DNA of 13,516 bases from an uncultured Clostridia bacterium (GCA_937907975.1 CALEQS010000176.1:1-13516); one strand, 5' to 3'. Counted from the first letter of the stretch, positions 7,309-13,516 are shown. Notes: a model not told the origin generated them from the letters alone. Translations and numbers: made by a program.

Positions 7309-7561
7309 GCAAATTGCACATTTTTCAGACTGGTTCGTCACAAAAAATTGTATAGTTCGACTAGCCATAACGGTATAAACGGAAACTTTTATTTTCGTTT
7401 TTTCTTAAATTCGGATTTAAGATTCAGATTTTTGCAATTTTCAGGCGTCAAAATAACTATATTTTACCGGATAGTAGCTCATTTTTTGTGCAATCTCCAT
7501 TTCCACCCTTCTCTGCCGCATTATGAGCATATCTTTTACGCTCTTACGCTCTGCTCAACAC
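7309..7561. other. AT-rich non-coding gap between the C39 gene and the importer operon
   Basis: Between the importer promoter and the C39-gene terminator no credible coding region is seen on either strand. The stretch is distinctly AT-rich against the coding DNA. It holds a perfect 8-bp dyad TCTTAAAT-TCGG-ATTTAAGA (7403-7422) and an imperfect one, AAACGGAAA with TTTTCGTTT (7377-7400, one mismatch). Both lie roughly 70-140 bases upstream of the importer promoter and could be protein-binding sites; there is no direct evidence. Confidence 0.4.
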
Positions 7562-7563
7562 AG

Positions 7564-7595
7564 AAAAAGCGCTCTGAACCCAGGGTCCAGAGCGC
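7564..7595 (-). terminator. Terminator of the C39 peptidase gene
   Basis: GCGCTCTGGACC pairs with GGTTCAGAGCGC around a 3-base loop (minus strand, one G-T wobble, hairpin 7569-7595) and is followed by TTTTT. It lies about 25 bases after the stop codon at 7620, a textbook intrinsic terminator. Confidence 0.88.
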
Positions 7596-7619
7596 CGAAA
7601 GTCAGCTGTTTCAAGTTGT

Positions 7620-8585
7620 TCACGCCTTATGGAAGGCCCATATATTTCGGATCTGATCTTTGAGCCGGTCATACGTCCATGTCTGAGCACTGCGCTTGGG
7701 GCTGTTTGGATCACAGATGGAAAAGCCCGCGTCGGAATGGCCTGTCAGCACGATATAGTGGCCGCCGTCGGTAAAATCGCCGGGGCCCATGGAGCAGATG
7801 AGCACCTCGCCGTCGGCCAGTGCCTGTGCCATCGCGTCCTCACTCAGGCCGATCTCCTCGCTTTCCAGTCCAAAATGGGCACAGCCGCTGGTCATCAGTT
7901 CCCACGCCGTGCCGCTGCCATCCACATAATAGCCCTGCCCCTCGGCATAGCGCGCGACGGTATAGGGATCATAGTCCGCGTCCCCGGTCAGGTAAAGCGC
8001 CACCATGGAGAGGCAGGTCGGCCCGCAGCCGGTGTAGCCGATCAGGCCGCTTCCATAGCTCCGATAGCCCCAGCGCTCGTCCCACTGGAGCAGGAGTGGC
8101 ACCGAAGTGCCGGATGCCTCGGCACTCAGGTCGATCTCCGGCGTCAGTGTGCTGTTAACGGGGTAGTCATAGACGAAATCCAACGTCTCCGGGTTCTTCT
8201 GCACCAGCTCCCGCAGTGCCTGCGGATACTTCGTCGTCTCACGCTGAATATAGGCCAGCTTTTCCTCGCCGGTCTGTGCGCCGTCTGCGGCCGCACCGCC
8301 TGACTGGTCGGTGCTCTGGTCGGACTGCCCCGCATTCGGCGTCACCGCATTCTTGGGCAGCGCCAGCCGTCCGATGCACAAACCGAGCGCAAACACCGTC
8401 ACCAATGCCGCCGCCACAGCACTGCGGCCAAGCCCCGGCATCCGGTGCGGACCGCGCCTGCGCTCCGGGCGGCGCGCTCTACCCGCCGGGACGGAAGCAC
8501 GGCGGCGGGGCTGATATTCTTCTTCATAGAACTCCTCGTCCTCATCCCAGCCGTCATATTCATCGTAAGTCCGCTTGTATGCCAT
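7620..8585 (-). CDS. Membrane-anchored C39-type cysteine peptidase
   Basis: 321 residues. The N-terminal tail is rich in Asp, Glu and Tyr (about 5-24), then Arg-rich (28-48), then one membrane helix (about 54-76). This predicts a cytoplasmic tail, an anchor and an outside C-terminal domain. A Gln/Ser/Gly linker leads to a C39_2-like papain-fold domain from about residue 160. The expected catalytic residues are visible: Cys187 in GYTGCGPTCLSMV, His276 in GGHYIVLTG and Asp292 in CDPNS. There are no ABC transporter domains, so it is not a bacteriocin exporter; it belongs with stand-alone cell-surface C39 peptidases of unknown target. AAGGGG lies about 9 bases before the ATG. It lies 137 bases downstream of the two-component operon with its own promoter. 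A link to that operon is inferred from position only. Confidence 0.85.
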   Translation of the reverse strand: MAYKRTYDEYDGWDEDEEFYEEEYQPRRRASVPAGRARRPERRRGPHRMPGLGRSAVAAALVTVFALGLCIGRLALPKNAVTPNAGQSDQSTDQSGGAAADGAQTGEEKLAYIQRETTKYPQALRELVQKNPETLDFVYDYPVNSTLTPEIDLSAEASGTSVPLLLQWDERWGYRSYGSGLIGYTGCGPTCLSMVALYLTGDADYDPYTVARYAEGQGYYVDGSGTAWELMTSGCAHFGLESEEIGLSEDAMAQALADGEVLICSMGPGDFTDGGHYIVLTGHSDAGFSICDPNSPKRSAQTWTYDRLKDQIRNIWAFHKA

Positions 8586-8655
8586 CGGAAAAACCCCTTA
8601 TCATCAGCTGGCTCCCAAACCGGAACCGCCTATTCAGCGTAACAGGGCGGTGTCA

Positions 8656-8680
8656 CCGACATCTCGTCGAATCATGTCGG
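8656..8680. promoter_or_regulatory. Inverted repeat at the start site of the C39 gene
   Basis: CCGACAT and ATGTCGG are separated by 11 bases, with arm centres 18 bp apart, spanning the predicted transcription start (about 8675) directly after the -10 box. It could be a repressor operator or a 5' mRNA hairpin. No T run follows, so it is not a terminator. No canonical terminator was found for the upstream operon in this gap, so read-through into the C39 gene is possible. Confidence 0.4.
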
Positions 8681-8681
8681 C

Positions 8682-8711
8682 ATTGTAACCTTGATGTGTC
8701 CAAAGTGTCAA
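8682..8711 (-). promoter_or_regulatory. Promoter of the C39 peptidase gene
   Basis: Minus strand: perfect -35 TTGACA (8711-8706), 18-base spacer, -10 TACAAT (8687-8682, 5/6 match). The predicted start is near 8675, giving a leader of about 90 bases. The -35 lies 12 bases after the stop codon of the upstream gene, so the C39 gene can be expressed separately from the two-component operon. Confidence 0.65.
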
Positions 8712-8722
8712 TTATTTTTCGT

Positions 8723-9520
8723 TTAGAAATTATTCTCTGTGTTTTCGGTCATTGTCACATAGAACCAGCACTCACTGTCGTACTTTGTCTCAAAGCTCTC
8801 CCAGTTCAGTTCCAGCCGCAGGCTCAGATCGCTGCTCACCGCAGCATAGCTTTGAACAAATCCGTCCCCGCTTACATTTGCATTGCTGTCCGCCTGATCA
8901 ACCGCCGGGCCATACTCCGATTCCAGGATCACATTGAAGCTCAGCCCGCACTGGCTCTGGTAGGTATTCAGCAGACAGTGCCACACATCCCTGACCGCAT
9001 CACCGTCAATGTTTTCCATGCGGATATTCATAAAAATCGGGATGCCGCTGGTGGACACCGCTGCGGCAAAGATGCCATAGGGCTCCCGGTCAATCTCGGC
9101 GTCCAGCGTCAGCGCCCAGCCGTCGCTGGCCGAACTGGTGATCTTCTGCAGGTAGACCTGCCCCGGCAAAAGGTCATTCTCAAGCCAGACGCCGTACTGC
9201 TCCGTCCTGCCGCTCCACGCCTGCATGAACTCCGAAGCTGCATCCACCGTGTCAGATACTTCCTTCTCCGAAACATCTTCATAATCGTATTCTTCCTGGC
9301 CGAAAATGGCGCGGATGCCGCTGACCAGTTCATTTTTCATCTCATCATAGTCGTCGCCGTAGGGGCGCACCGCGTCCACCGGCACGGTGCTTGCCTGCGC
9401 CCGGAGCTTCTCCTCCTGACGCCCCAGCAGCCAGCTCGGCACCAGCGTACCCAGCACCAGTACTGCCGCCGCCAGCAGGATGGGCAGGAGGACGACAGTC
9501 AGGATATTGCGCCGCTTCAT
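8723..9520 (-). CDS. Single-pass exported protein of unknown function, coupled to the histidine kinase
   Basis: 265 residues, not recognised as a named family. A short basic start (MKRRN) is followed by one hydrophobic helix (about 6-32), then an acidic soluble region of about 230 residues predicted to be outside the membrane. A Tyr/Glu/Asp-rich patch lies near 77-88 (FGQEEYDYEDVSE). There is no lipobox and no catalytic motif seen. Its ATG overlaps the kinase stop as ATGA, with GGAGG 7 bases upstream inside the kinase gene, so it is almost surely co-translated with the kinase. That arrangement suggests an accessory or input protein for the kinase, comparable in position to YycH/YycI in the WalRK operon, although no sequence relation to those is claimed. 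Confidence 0.75.
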   Translation of the reverse strand: MKRRNILTVVLLPILLAAAVLVLGTLVPSWLLGRQEEKLRAQASTVPVDAVRPYGDDYDEMKNELVSGIRAIFGQEEYDYEDVSEKEVSDTVDAASEFMQAWSGRTEQYGVWLENDLLPGQVYLQKITSSASDGWALTLDAEIDREPYGIFAAAVSTSGIPIFMNIRMENIDGDAVRDVWHCLLNTYQSQCGLSFNVILESEYGPAVDQADSNANVSGDGFVQSYAAVSSDLSLRLELNWESFETKYDSECWFYVTMTENTENNF

Positions 9521-10932
9521 GGCTCATCCTCCTCTTCCCCGCACAGTGCCAGCCGCAGCGTCACTGTGGTGCCGCGCCCTTCTTCCGTGTCATATTCCAG
9601 CCGGGTGCCGTGAATGGCGGCGATCTTCGCCGCCAGCGCCAGGCCAAGGCCCGCGCCGTGCTCCCGGCGGGAACGGGACTTGTCCACCATATAAAAGGCC
9701 TCGGTGATCCGCTGGAGCTGATCTGCCGGGATGCCCCGGCCGTTGTCGGTAATGCGGACAGCATAGTATGCCCCCTCCGCCGCGCCGTTCAAACCTACGG
9801 CATCTCCGCCGGACTTGAAGGCGTTGTCCAGCAGGTTCAGGAGCAGGGTCTTAAAGAGGTCATACTCCACCCGAGCCCAGCCCGCTCCGGCGGACCAGGT
9901 CAGCTTCACGCCACGCTTCAGGGCCGCCGGAAAAGCAGTCTCATAGGCATCCTTCAGCAACTGGGAAAGTTCCAGCTCCTCCAGCAGGAAATCCTGCCGA
10001 TCCAGCGTGATGAGTTCCATCAGCTTGAAGGACAGGCTCTCCAGACGCATACCCTCGTTGACGATATAGCCCGCCGCCTCGTGCACCTGCGCCGGGGTCA
10101 GCTGTTTTTGATATAAGGTATCCGCATAGCCGATGATGCTGGTCATGGGGGTTTTCAGCTCGTGGGCAAAGTTGGCCACAAAATCCTCCCGCTGACGCAC
10201 CGCCAACTCCAGCGCGTTGATCTTGTCCTCGATGGTATCCGCCATCTGATTGTAGCTGCGGGTCAGGTCGCCGATCTCATCCCGGGAGCGCACCGGAAGC
10301 CGGGCGCTGTAATCGCCCCCGGCGAATGCCCGGCTGGAGCGCTCCAGTCGCTTGATGGGCCGGGTGAGCAGCCAGGAGAACAGCAGGATGAGCAGTGCGC
10401 CGGCCAGCGTGGCCCCAAGAAAGATCCACTGGCAGCGCTGGCGCAGCTGCTCCGCCTCCGTGAACACCGCACTCACGTTGCGGGCGGTGGTCAGTTCCAG
10501 TGTGTAGCCGCTCTGCTGAAACGTGCTGGTCATGACCAGCCAGTCGGAGCGGACACCGCTCCCGACGGCGCGCTCCGTGATCTGATAACCGATCCCGCCG
10601 TCCGTGCCCGCAGCGGCGGGCAGGCCGTCGGCCAGGTTGCTGTAAAGTGCGCCCTCGCCGTTCCGGGCCAGGCTCAGATCCACCGACATGGCGTCGGCAG
10701 TCTGTCCCGCAATATCTGTCAGCGCGCTTTCATCCACACTGCCGGTGCGGCTGGCGTTCAGGATGCCGGACTGGATGGCATACTTGACCAGCTGGTGCTG
10801 CTGAAGGCCGCTCTCCACCTGATGCTCCACCGCGTTGTCCAGGCTGGCCGACACAGTGAAATATTCTGCCGCCGCCAGCGCCGCCGTCAGCACGAATACC
10901 GTGCAGAGAAACAGCTTGGTGAAAAACCTCAT
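9517..10932 (-). CDS. Membrane sensor histidine kinase (HisKA/HATPase_c)
   Basis: 471 residues from the ATG at 10932. Helix 1 spans about 7-27, an outside sensor region about 28-167, helix 2 about 168-190, then HAMP (about 190-242, with RPIKRLERSS). The HisKA phosphoacceptor is His257 in NFAHELKTP, with T261-P262 as expected. The ATP-binding domain shows an N box (N366/N370 in LLLNLLDNAFK), G1 DNGRGIP (396-402) and G2 GAGLGL (426-431). There is no PAS domain, so the sensing part is the 140-residue outside loop. The reading frame extends further upstream into the regulator gene, but this ATG is preferred: GGAGG lies 5 bases before it and helix 1 follows directly. It is 13 bases after the regulator gene and overlaps the next gene by 4. 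The signal is unknown. Confidence 0.95.
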   Translation of the reverse strand: MRFFTKLFLCTVFVLTAALAAAEYFTVSASLDNAVEHQVESGLQQHQLVKYAIQSGILNASRTGSVDESALTDIAGQTADAMSVDLSLARNGEGALYSNLADGLPAAAGTDGGIGYQITERAVGSGVRSDWLVMTSTFQQSGYTLELTTARNVSAVFTEAEQLRQRCQWIFLGATLAGALLILLFSWLLTRPIKRLERSSRAFAGGDYSARLPVRSRDEIGDLTRSYNQMADTIEDKINALELAVRQREDFVANFAHELKTPMTSIIGYADTLYQKQLTPAQVHEAAGYIVNEGMRLESLSFKLMELITLDRQDFLLEELELSQLLKDAYETAFPAALKRGVKLTWSAGAGWARVEYDLFKTLLLNLLDNAFKSGGDAVGLNGAAEGAYYAVRITDNGRGIPADQLQRITEAFYMVDKSRSRREHGAGLGLALAAKIAAIHGTRLEYDTEEGRGTTVTLRLALCGEEEDEP

Positions 10933-10945
10933 TGCTCCCTCCGTT

Positions 10946-11614
10946 TCAGCCCTCGTCCCTGGGGACACAGAGCCGGTAGCCGATGCGGAACACGGTCTGG
11001 ATCTGCTCACTCCATCCCAGCTTTTTGCGCAGGCGCTGGATGTGGCTGTCCAGCGTCCGGGTCTCGCCCAGATATTCCTCGCCCCACACCGTCTCATAGA
11101 GATAGCACCGGGTCAGGGCTACATTTCGGTTGCGAATCAGGGTGGCCAGCAGATCAAACTCCTTCACGGTCAGCACCACCGGCGCTCCGGCCTTCTCCAC
11201 TGTCCGGGACTCCAGATCCAGCTTCACATCGCCGCAGGTGAGCACCCGGGCCGCCCGGCCCGTCCGGCGGAGCACAGACTCCACCCGGGCCACCAGCTCG
11301 CCAATCTGGAACGGCTTGACCAGGTAGTCGTCCGCCCCCATTTTCAGGCCCCGAATGCGGTCCTGCACCTGCCCCATGGCGGAGATGATAATGACCGGTG
11401 TCTCCGTGGGCCGGATATACTCCAGCAGGTCATAGCCGCTGATCTCCGGCAGCATCAGGTCCAGCAGGATCAGGTCCCAACGGCCGCTGTCGATCAGATC
11501 CGCGCCCCTTTTGCCGTCCAGCGCGCAGGTGCAGAGGTAGCCCTCGCCCTGCAGCGTGGTGCGGATCAGGTTAGCGATGGACGCATCGTCCTCCACCACC
11601 AGAATGTGAAACAT
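10946..11614 (-). CDS. OmpR/PhoB-family response regulator
   Basis: 222 residues. The receiver domain (1-115) carries the acidic pocket E8-D9-D10, the phosphorylation site Asp52 (LLDLMLP), Ser78 and Lys100-Pro101. The C-terminal winged helix (about 127-218) has LTVKEFDLLATLIRN and the recognition-helix region TLDSHIQRLRKKL, ending in FRIGYRLCVP. It would bind DNA as a phosphorylated dimer. It is the first gene of the operon and precedes its partner kinase by 13 bases. GGAGG lies 8 bases before the ATG. An 11-bp direct repeat in its promoter region, the usual site geometry for this family, points to autoregulation. The exact subfamily (PhoP, WalR, VanR and so on) cannot be settled by eye. Confidence 0.95.
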   Translation of the reverse strand: MFHILVVEDDASIANLIRTTLQGEGYLCTCALDGKRGADLIDSGRWDLILLDLMLPEISGYDLLEYIRPTETPVIIISAMGQVQDRIRGLKMGADDYLVKPFQIGELVARVESVLRRTGRAARVLTCGDVKLDLESRTVEKAGAPVVLTVKEFDLLATLIRNRNVALTRCYLYETVWGEEYLGETRTLDSHIQRLRKKLGWSEQIQTVFRIGYRLCVPRDEG

Positions 11615-11650
11615 AGCTCCGGCCTCCTCCGCCCGTCTTTTACTGCGTTT

Positions 11651-11656
11651 ATTCTA
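11651..11656 (-). promoter_or_regulatory. -10 box of the two-component operon
   Basis: Minus strand TAGAAT (5/6 match). At 17-base spacing the -35 position reads CAACTC, a poor match, consistent with a regulated promoter whose -35 zone is occupied by the direct repeat at 11662-11679. The predicted start is near 11644. Confidence 0.5.
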
Positions 11657-11661
11657 CCACA

Positions 11662-11679
11662 GAGTTGTGTCCGAGTTGT
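11662..11679 (-). promoter_or_regulatory. 11-bp-spaced direct repeat, candidate response-regulator binding site
   Basis: GAGTTGT occurs at 11662-11668 and again at 11673-11679 (ACAACTC on the minus strand), exactly 11 bp apart, ending 5 bp from the -10 box and covering the -35 zone. OmpR/PhoB-family dimers bind tandem half-sites with one-turn spacing, so this is a good candidate operator for the regulator encoded directly downstream. Confidence 0.5.
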
Positions 11680-11698
11680 CACGTTTTTCTATGAAAAA

Positions 11699-11731
11699 CA
11701 AAAAAACCGACACAGCGTGAGCCGTGCCGGT
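11699..11731 (-). terminator. Terminator of the 78-residue protein gene
   Basis: Minus strand ACCGGCACGGC pairs with GCTGTGTCGGT around TCAC (11-bp stem, two G-T wobbles), followed directly by a run of seven T. Hairpin 11706-11731. It cleanly separates the small gene from the two-component operon. Confidence 0.9.
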
Positions 11732-11749
11732 TGGCATAATTAAATTCAT

Positions 11750-11770
11750 GCTTCATCGAATCGATGAAGC
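11750..11770. repeat. Perfect 10-bp palindrome with one central base
   Basis: GCTTCATCGA, one A, then TCGATGAAGC, lying between the stop codon of the small gene (11785) and its terminator. It may form an extra mRNA hairpin (8-bp stem, 5-base loop) ahead of the terminator, or be a protein-binding site. Confidence 0.5.
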
Positions 11771-11784
11771 GTTGCGGTCTGCGC

Positions 11785-12021
11785 TCAAGCCGCCAGAGAG
11801 GACAGGAAGCGCATCAGGATCGCCTGATCCTCAGGCCGATTGGCAAACAGCTCCAGATCACCGTTCTTGTCACGCAGCAGATCGGCCATAGCGATGTACT
11901 GAGACAGAGCGGACTTCAGGTTGTACTTGTCGCCGTACTTGGACTCCAGCCACACATCGCCGCCGCACTGATCAATGGCCTTCTTAAAGGCTTCCACATC
12001 CCGCAAATTGTTGATCTTCAT
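11785..12021 (-). CDS. Small cytoplasmic protein of unknown function (78 residues)
   Basis: No family is recognised. The protein is soluble and charged with no signal peptide or membrane helix. It begins KINNLRDVEAFKKAIDQC, then has a short strand-like segment DVWLESKYGDKYNLKSALSQYIAM and an acidic LRDKNGDLELF stretch, ending in RFLSSLAA. It is judged a real gene because the ATG has GGAGGG 8 bases upstream, a near-perfect promoter lies about 80 bases upstream, and a strong terminator follows. It therefore stands as a single-gene transcription unit between the exonuclease and the two-component operon. The strong signals suggest steady expression. The function cannot be inferred. Confidence 0.8.
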   Translation of the reverse strand: MKINNLRDVEAFKKAIDQCGGDVWLESKYGDKYNLKSALSQYIAMADLLRDKNGDLELFANRPEDQAILMRFLSSLAA

Positions 12022-12106
12022 AAGAAAATCCCTCCAATCAATCTATTTGTTTCAGATGTTTTCCGGTTTGGAACGGCCTTGTTTTCCGTCCCTCACCTTG
12101 ATTACT

Positions 12107-12134
12107 ATTATACGGATTTTCGCGATTCTTTCAA
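12107..12134 (-). promoter_or_regulatory. Near-consensus promoter of the small protein gene
   Basis: Minus strand: -35 TTGAAA (12134-12129, 5/6), 16-base spacer, -10 TATAAT (12112-12107, 6/6). The predicted start is near 12100 with a leader of about 80 bases. This is one of the strongest promoter matches in the window. Confidence 0.7.
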
Positions 12135-12394
12135 TACACAGAGCCAACATATTTACGTTTTGCACAAACAAGTTTTTATACAATTTATACACAAAACAAG
12201 CTGTTTTCGTCATTTAAAACTACTTTTAGAAATATAAAAGTTCTTTTCATAAGTCATTATTCTATTGTGGATTGTTTATTTCGCCGAACGGATTTGCACT
12301 GGTATTTTTCGGAATGGTCAGTTGTCATAAACGGGAAATAAGACAGTTTGGCCTCCACAAGCGGAGCCTTTGGCGTTGCAGCCCCGGCACGCCA
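12135..12394. other. AT-rich gap without a recognised gene
   Basis: Between the exonuclease terminator and the small-gene promoter no supported gene is seen. The part from 12150 to 12290 is very AT-rich and contains TTATACACA near 12186, one mismatch from a DnaA box, but no cluster of such sites. The part nearer 12395 is GC-richer and holds a 6-bp inverted repeat, TGGCGT with ACGCCA. Nothing further is evident. Confidence 0.4.
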
Positions 12395-12436
12395 GTAAAA
12401 AAGCAGAGGGTCGAGCAGTGCTCGACCCTCTGCTTT
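12395..12436 (-). terminator. Strong terminator overlapping the exonuclease stop codon
   Basis: A perfect 17-bp stem (12400-12416 with 12420-12436; the core GCAGAGGGTCGAGC pairs with GCTCGACCCTCTGC) with a 3-base loop, followed on the minus strand by a run of six T. The first two stem bases are also the last two bases of the exonuclease TAA stop codon, so the gene ends inside its own terminator. Confidence 0.92.
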
Positions 12437-13466
12437 AATTTTTCGGTTCCGCCGGCTTAACGGTGATGGTCTTGGTGCGCTTGCGGTTACGCTTGCGCTT
12501 GCGGGGCAGCTTGCGGACGGTGATAACTTCTCCGCCCAGCTTGCACATACTGAACAGCGACGAAGACAGTTCCTCATCGGTAAACACCCGATACTGCCCA
12601 TGCCAGTTGATCCCCTCCGGCCGCTGGCGCAGAATCGTGTAAAACCGGCCGTGCTCCATGCAGCGGGAACGGGCCACATAACTGTGCCCCAGCTGATACC
12701 AGTTGCCATTGCACAGCAGATTATCGCATTTGGGACAGCGGAACACCCGGGCCGCACGGCTCTTGAGGCATTCCCCTTCCGTCACAAAGCTGCCGCAGTC
12801 CCGCTCCAACAGGGCGTCTTCCTCATCAAAGATCCGGTCCAGCTCGTCCAGTGCCGCCTGCGCGGCCTTGGCCCGGCGTTCGTGGTAAAGCTCCTGCTCC
12901 CGACGCTTCAACTCGGCAGAGGTGGGCAGCTCACCCAGCAGGCGCACCATCTCCGCGCCGATGCGGGCAGTGTAATAGGCGTCGTTGCAGGCGTCATGGA
13001 ACTCCAGCTCATCCTGAAGTCCCAGCTTCTCCACCGCGTCCTTCAGCGCAGCCTGCTGGTCAGTGCCCATGATCATCAGATCAAAGGCCCGCTGGAGGTC
13101 ATAGACTTCGATGGACAGATACTGCTCCATGCCATACCACGCCAGGTTCAGGTCCAGCACCTTGGCGTCACTGGGCCCCCAGGTGAAAAACCGGGCGTCC
13201 GGGCCGCACCAATTGAAGAAGATGTCTGCCACCTCTGGAAAGCGCTGCGCACGGAGCAGATCCTTCTGATCCAGCGGAAGCATTTTACGCACACGGTGGT
13301 GCAGCTTTTTATGAATGGTCGGACGGACATAGGCAGAGAAGGCCACACCCTCTGCCTGCCAGTCTTTCAGCTGATAGGCGCCAAACTGGATGATCTCATC
13401 CAGTTTATCCGCCTCGCTGTGTGGATAACCCTGATTCCATTCCAAATCAAAAAATACATAACTCAT
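12435..13466 (-). CDS. DEDDh 3'-5' exonuclease with C-terminal Cys/His region and basic tail
   Basis: 343 residues. The N-terminal domain (1-180) is a DnaQ-like RNase T/KapD-type nuclease: ExoI motif F6-D7-L8-E9 directly after the start, D100 in FFTWGPSDAKVL, and ExoIII H157/D162 in FHDACNDAYYTA. Two-metal hydrolysis of DNA or RNA 3' ends is expected. A charged helical, possibly coiled-coil stretch spans about 183-222. Then comes a metal-site-like pattern CPKC (244-247) with CMEH (269-272), and an Arg/Lys-rich tail (318-334). The last two are not part of the basic nuclease fold and suggest nucleic-acid binding. The MSYVFFDLEW start is required because the catalytic Asp is residue 7; an upstream in-frame TTG (13502) coincides with a -35 box. 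No ribosome site precedes the ATG. The substrate (DNA or RNA) is undetermined. Confidence 0.88.
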   Translation of the reverse strand: MSYVFFDLEWNQGYPHSEADKLDEIIQFGAYQLKDWQAEGVAFSAYVRPTIHKKLHHRVRKMLPLDQKDLLRAQRFPEVADIFFNWCGPDARFFTWGPSDAKVLDLNLAWYGMEQYLSIEVYDLQRAFDLMIMGTDQQAALKDAVEKLGLQDELEFHDACNDAYYTARIGAEMVRLLGELPTSAELKRREQELYHERRAKAAQAALDELDRIFDEEDALLERDCGSFVTEGECLKSRAARVFRCPKCDNLLCNGNWYQLGHSYVARSRCMEHGRFYTILRQRPEGINWHGQYRVFTDEELSSSLFSMCKLGGEVITVRKLPRKRKRNRKRTKTITVKPAEPKN

Positions 13467-13473
13467 AGTAAAA

Positions 13474-13502
13474 ACTTTACAACAGGCAGGAGTTTTTGTC
13501 AA
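13474..13502 (-). promoter_or_regulatory. Promoter of the exonuclease gene, predicting a leaderless transcript
   Basis: Minus strand: perfect -35 TTGACA (13502-13497), 17-base spacer, -10 TAAAGT (13479-13474, 4/6). Only 7 bases separate the -10 from the ATG at 13466, so transcription should begin at or next to the start codon. Confidence 0.5.
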
Positions 13503-13516
13503 TGAAGAAAGGCTTG

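Noticed and set aside
7620..8585. Bacteriocin-processing exporter as an identity for the C39 gene
   Set aside because: There are no ABC transporter membrane or ATPase domains and no bacteriocin precursor; the protein has one membrane helix followed by an outside peptidase domain.
10933..11097. Upstream extension of the histidine kinase frame into the regulator gene
   Set aside because: The extension overlaps the conserved regulator C-terminus in another frame; the ATG at 10932 has a good ribosome site and leads straight into the first membrane helix.
12170..12200. DnaA-box-like TTATACACA in AT-rich DNA as a possible replication origin
   Set aside because: Only a single imperfect box is seen, with no cluster and no dnaA, dnaN or rep gene nearby.
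12257..12757. 166-codon minus-strand frame overlapping the exonuclease gene and the gap after it
   Set aside because: It runs out of frame through the exonuclease coding region and straight through a strong terminator, with no ribosome site; nothing supports it as a gene.

Overview
All eleven genes found lie on the minus strand, so transcription runs from high to low coordinates. The strand shows strong AGGAGG-type ribosome sites, sigma-A-like promoters, frequent T-tailed terminators, a lipoprotein sugar-binding protein, and GC-rich codons with AT-rich spacers. These traits suggest a GC-rich gut Clostridia, probably an Oscillospiraceae relative (Flavonifractor/Oscillibacter/Lawsonibacter type). 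That placement is inferred from style and protein flavour, not from a marker gene.

Layout in transcription order. (1) 13466-12435: a DEDDh 3'-5' exonuclease with an added Cys/His metal-site-like region and a basic tail. Its promoter predicts a leaderless mRNA. (2) 12021-11785: a 78-residue orphan protein with its own consensus promoter and terminator. (3) 11614-8723: a compact operon of OmpR-type response regulator, membrane histidine kinase and single-pass exported protein, the last coupled by an ATGA overlap. (4) 8585-7620: a membrane-anchored C39-type cysteine peptidase with its own promoter and a symmetric site near its transcription start, ending in a terminator. (5) 7211-2474: a four-gene CUT2 (ribose/galactose type) ABC importer in the order ATPase, permease, permease, binding protein, ending in a strong terminator. 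(6) 2421-2202: a 220-base non-coding stretch packed with hairpins. (7) 2098-1196: a CbiE/CbiT-like protein whose SAM-binding loop looks damaged. (8) 1049 to the left edge: TldD, the catalytic subunit of the TldD/TldE protease, cut off by the window.

Functional reading. The importer is a complete CUT2 machine, with a two-domain ATPase, two different permeases and a lipoprotein receptor, but no catabolic gene accompanies it, so the substrate is open. The regulator/kinase/exported-protein trio and the C39 peptidase next to it could form an envelope-sensing module. An 11-bp direct repeat at the trio's promoter suggests that the regulator controls its own operon. TldD and the CbiT-like protein are separated by a terminator and have separate promoters.

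The items most worth a second look are the multi-hairpin element, the predicted leaderless exonuclease message, the two-component/C39 neighbourhood and the degenerate CbiT-like protein. No tRNA, rRNA, CRISPR array, insertion sequence or phage gene was recognised.
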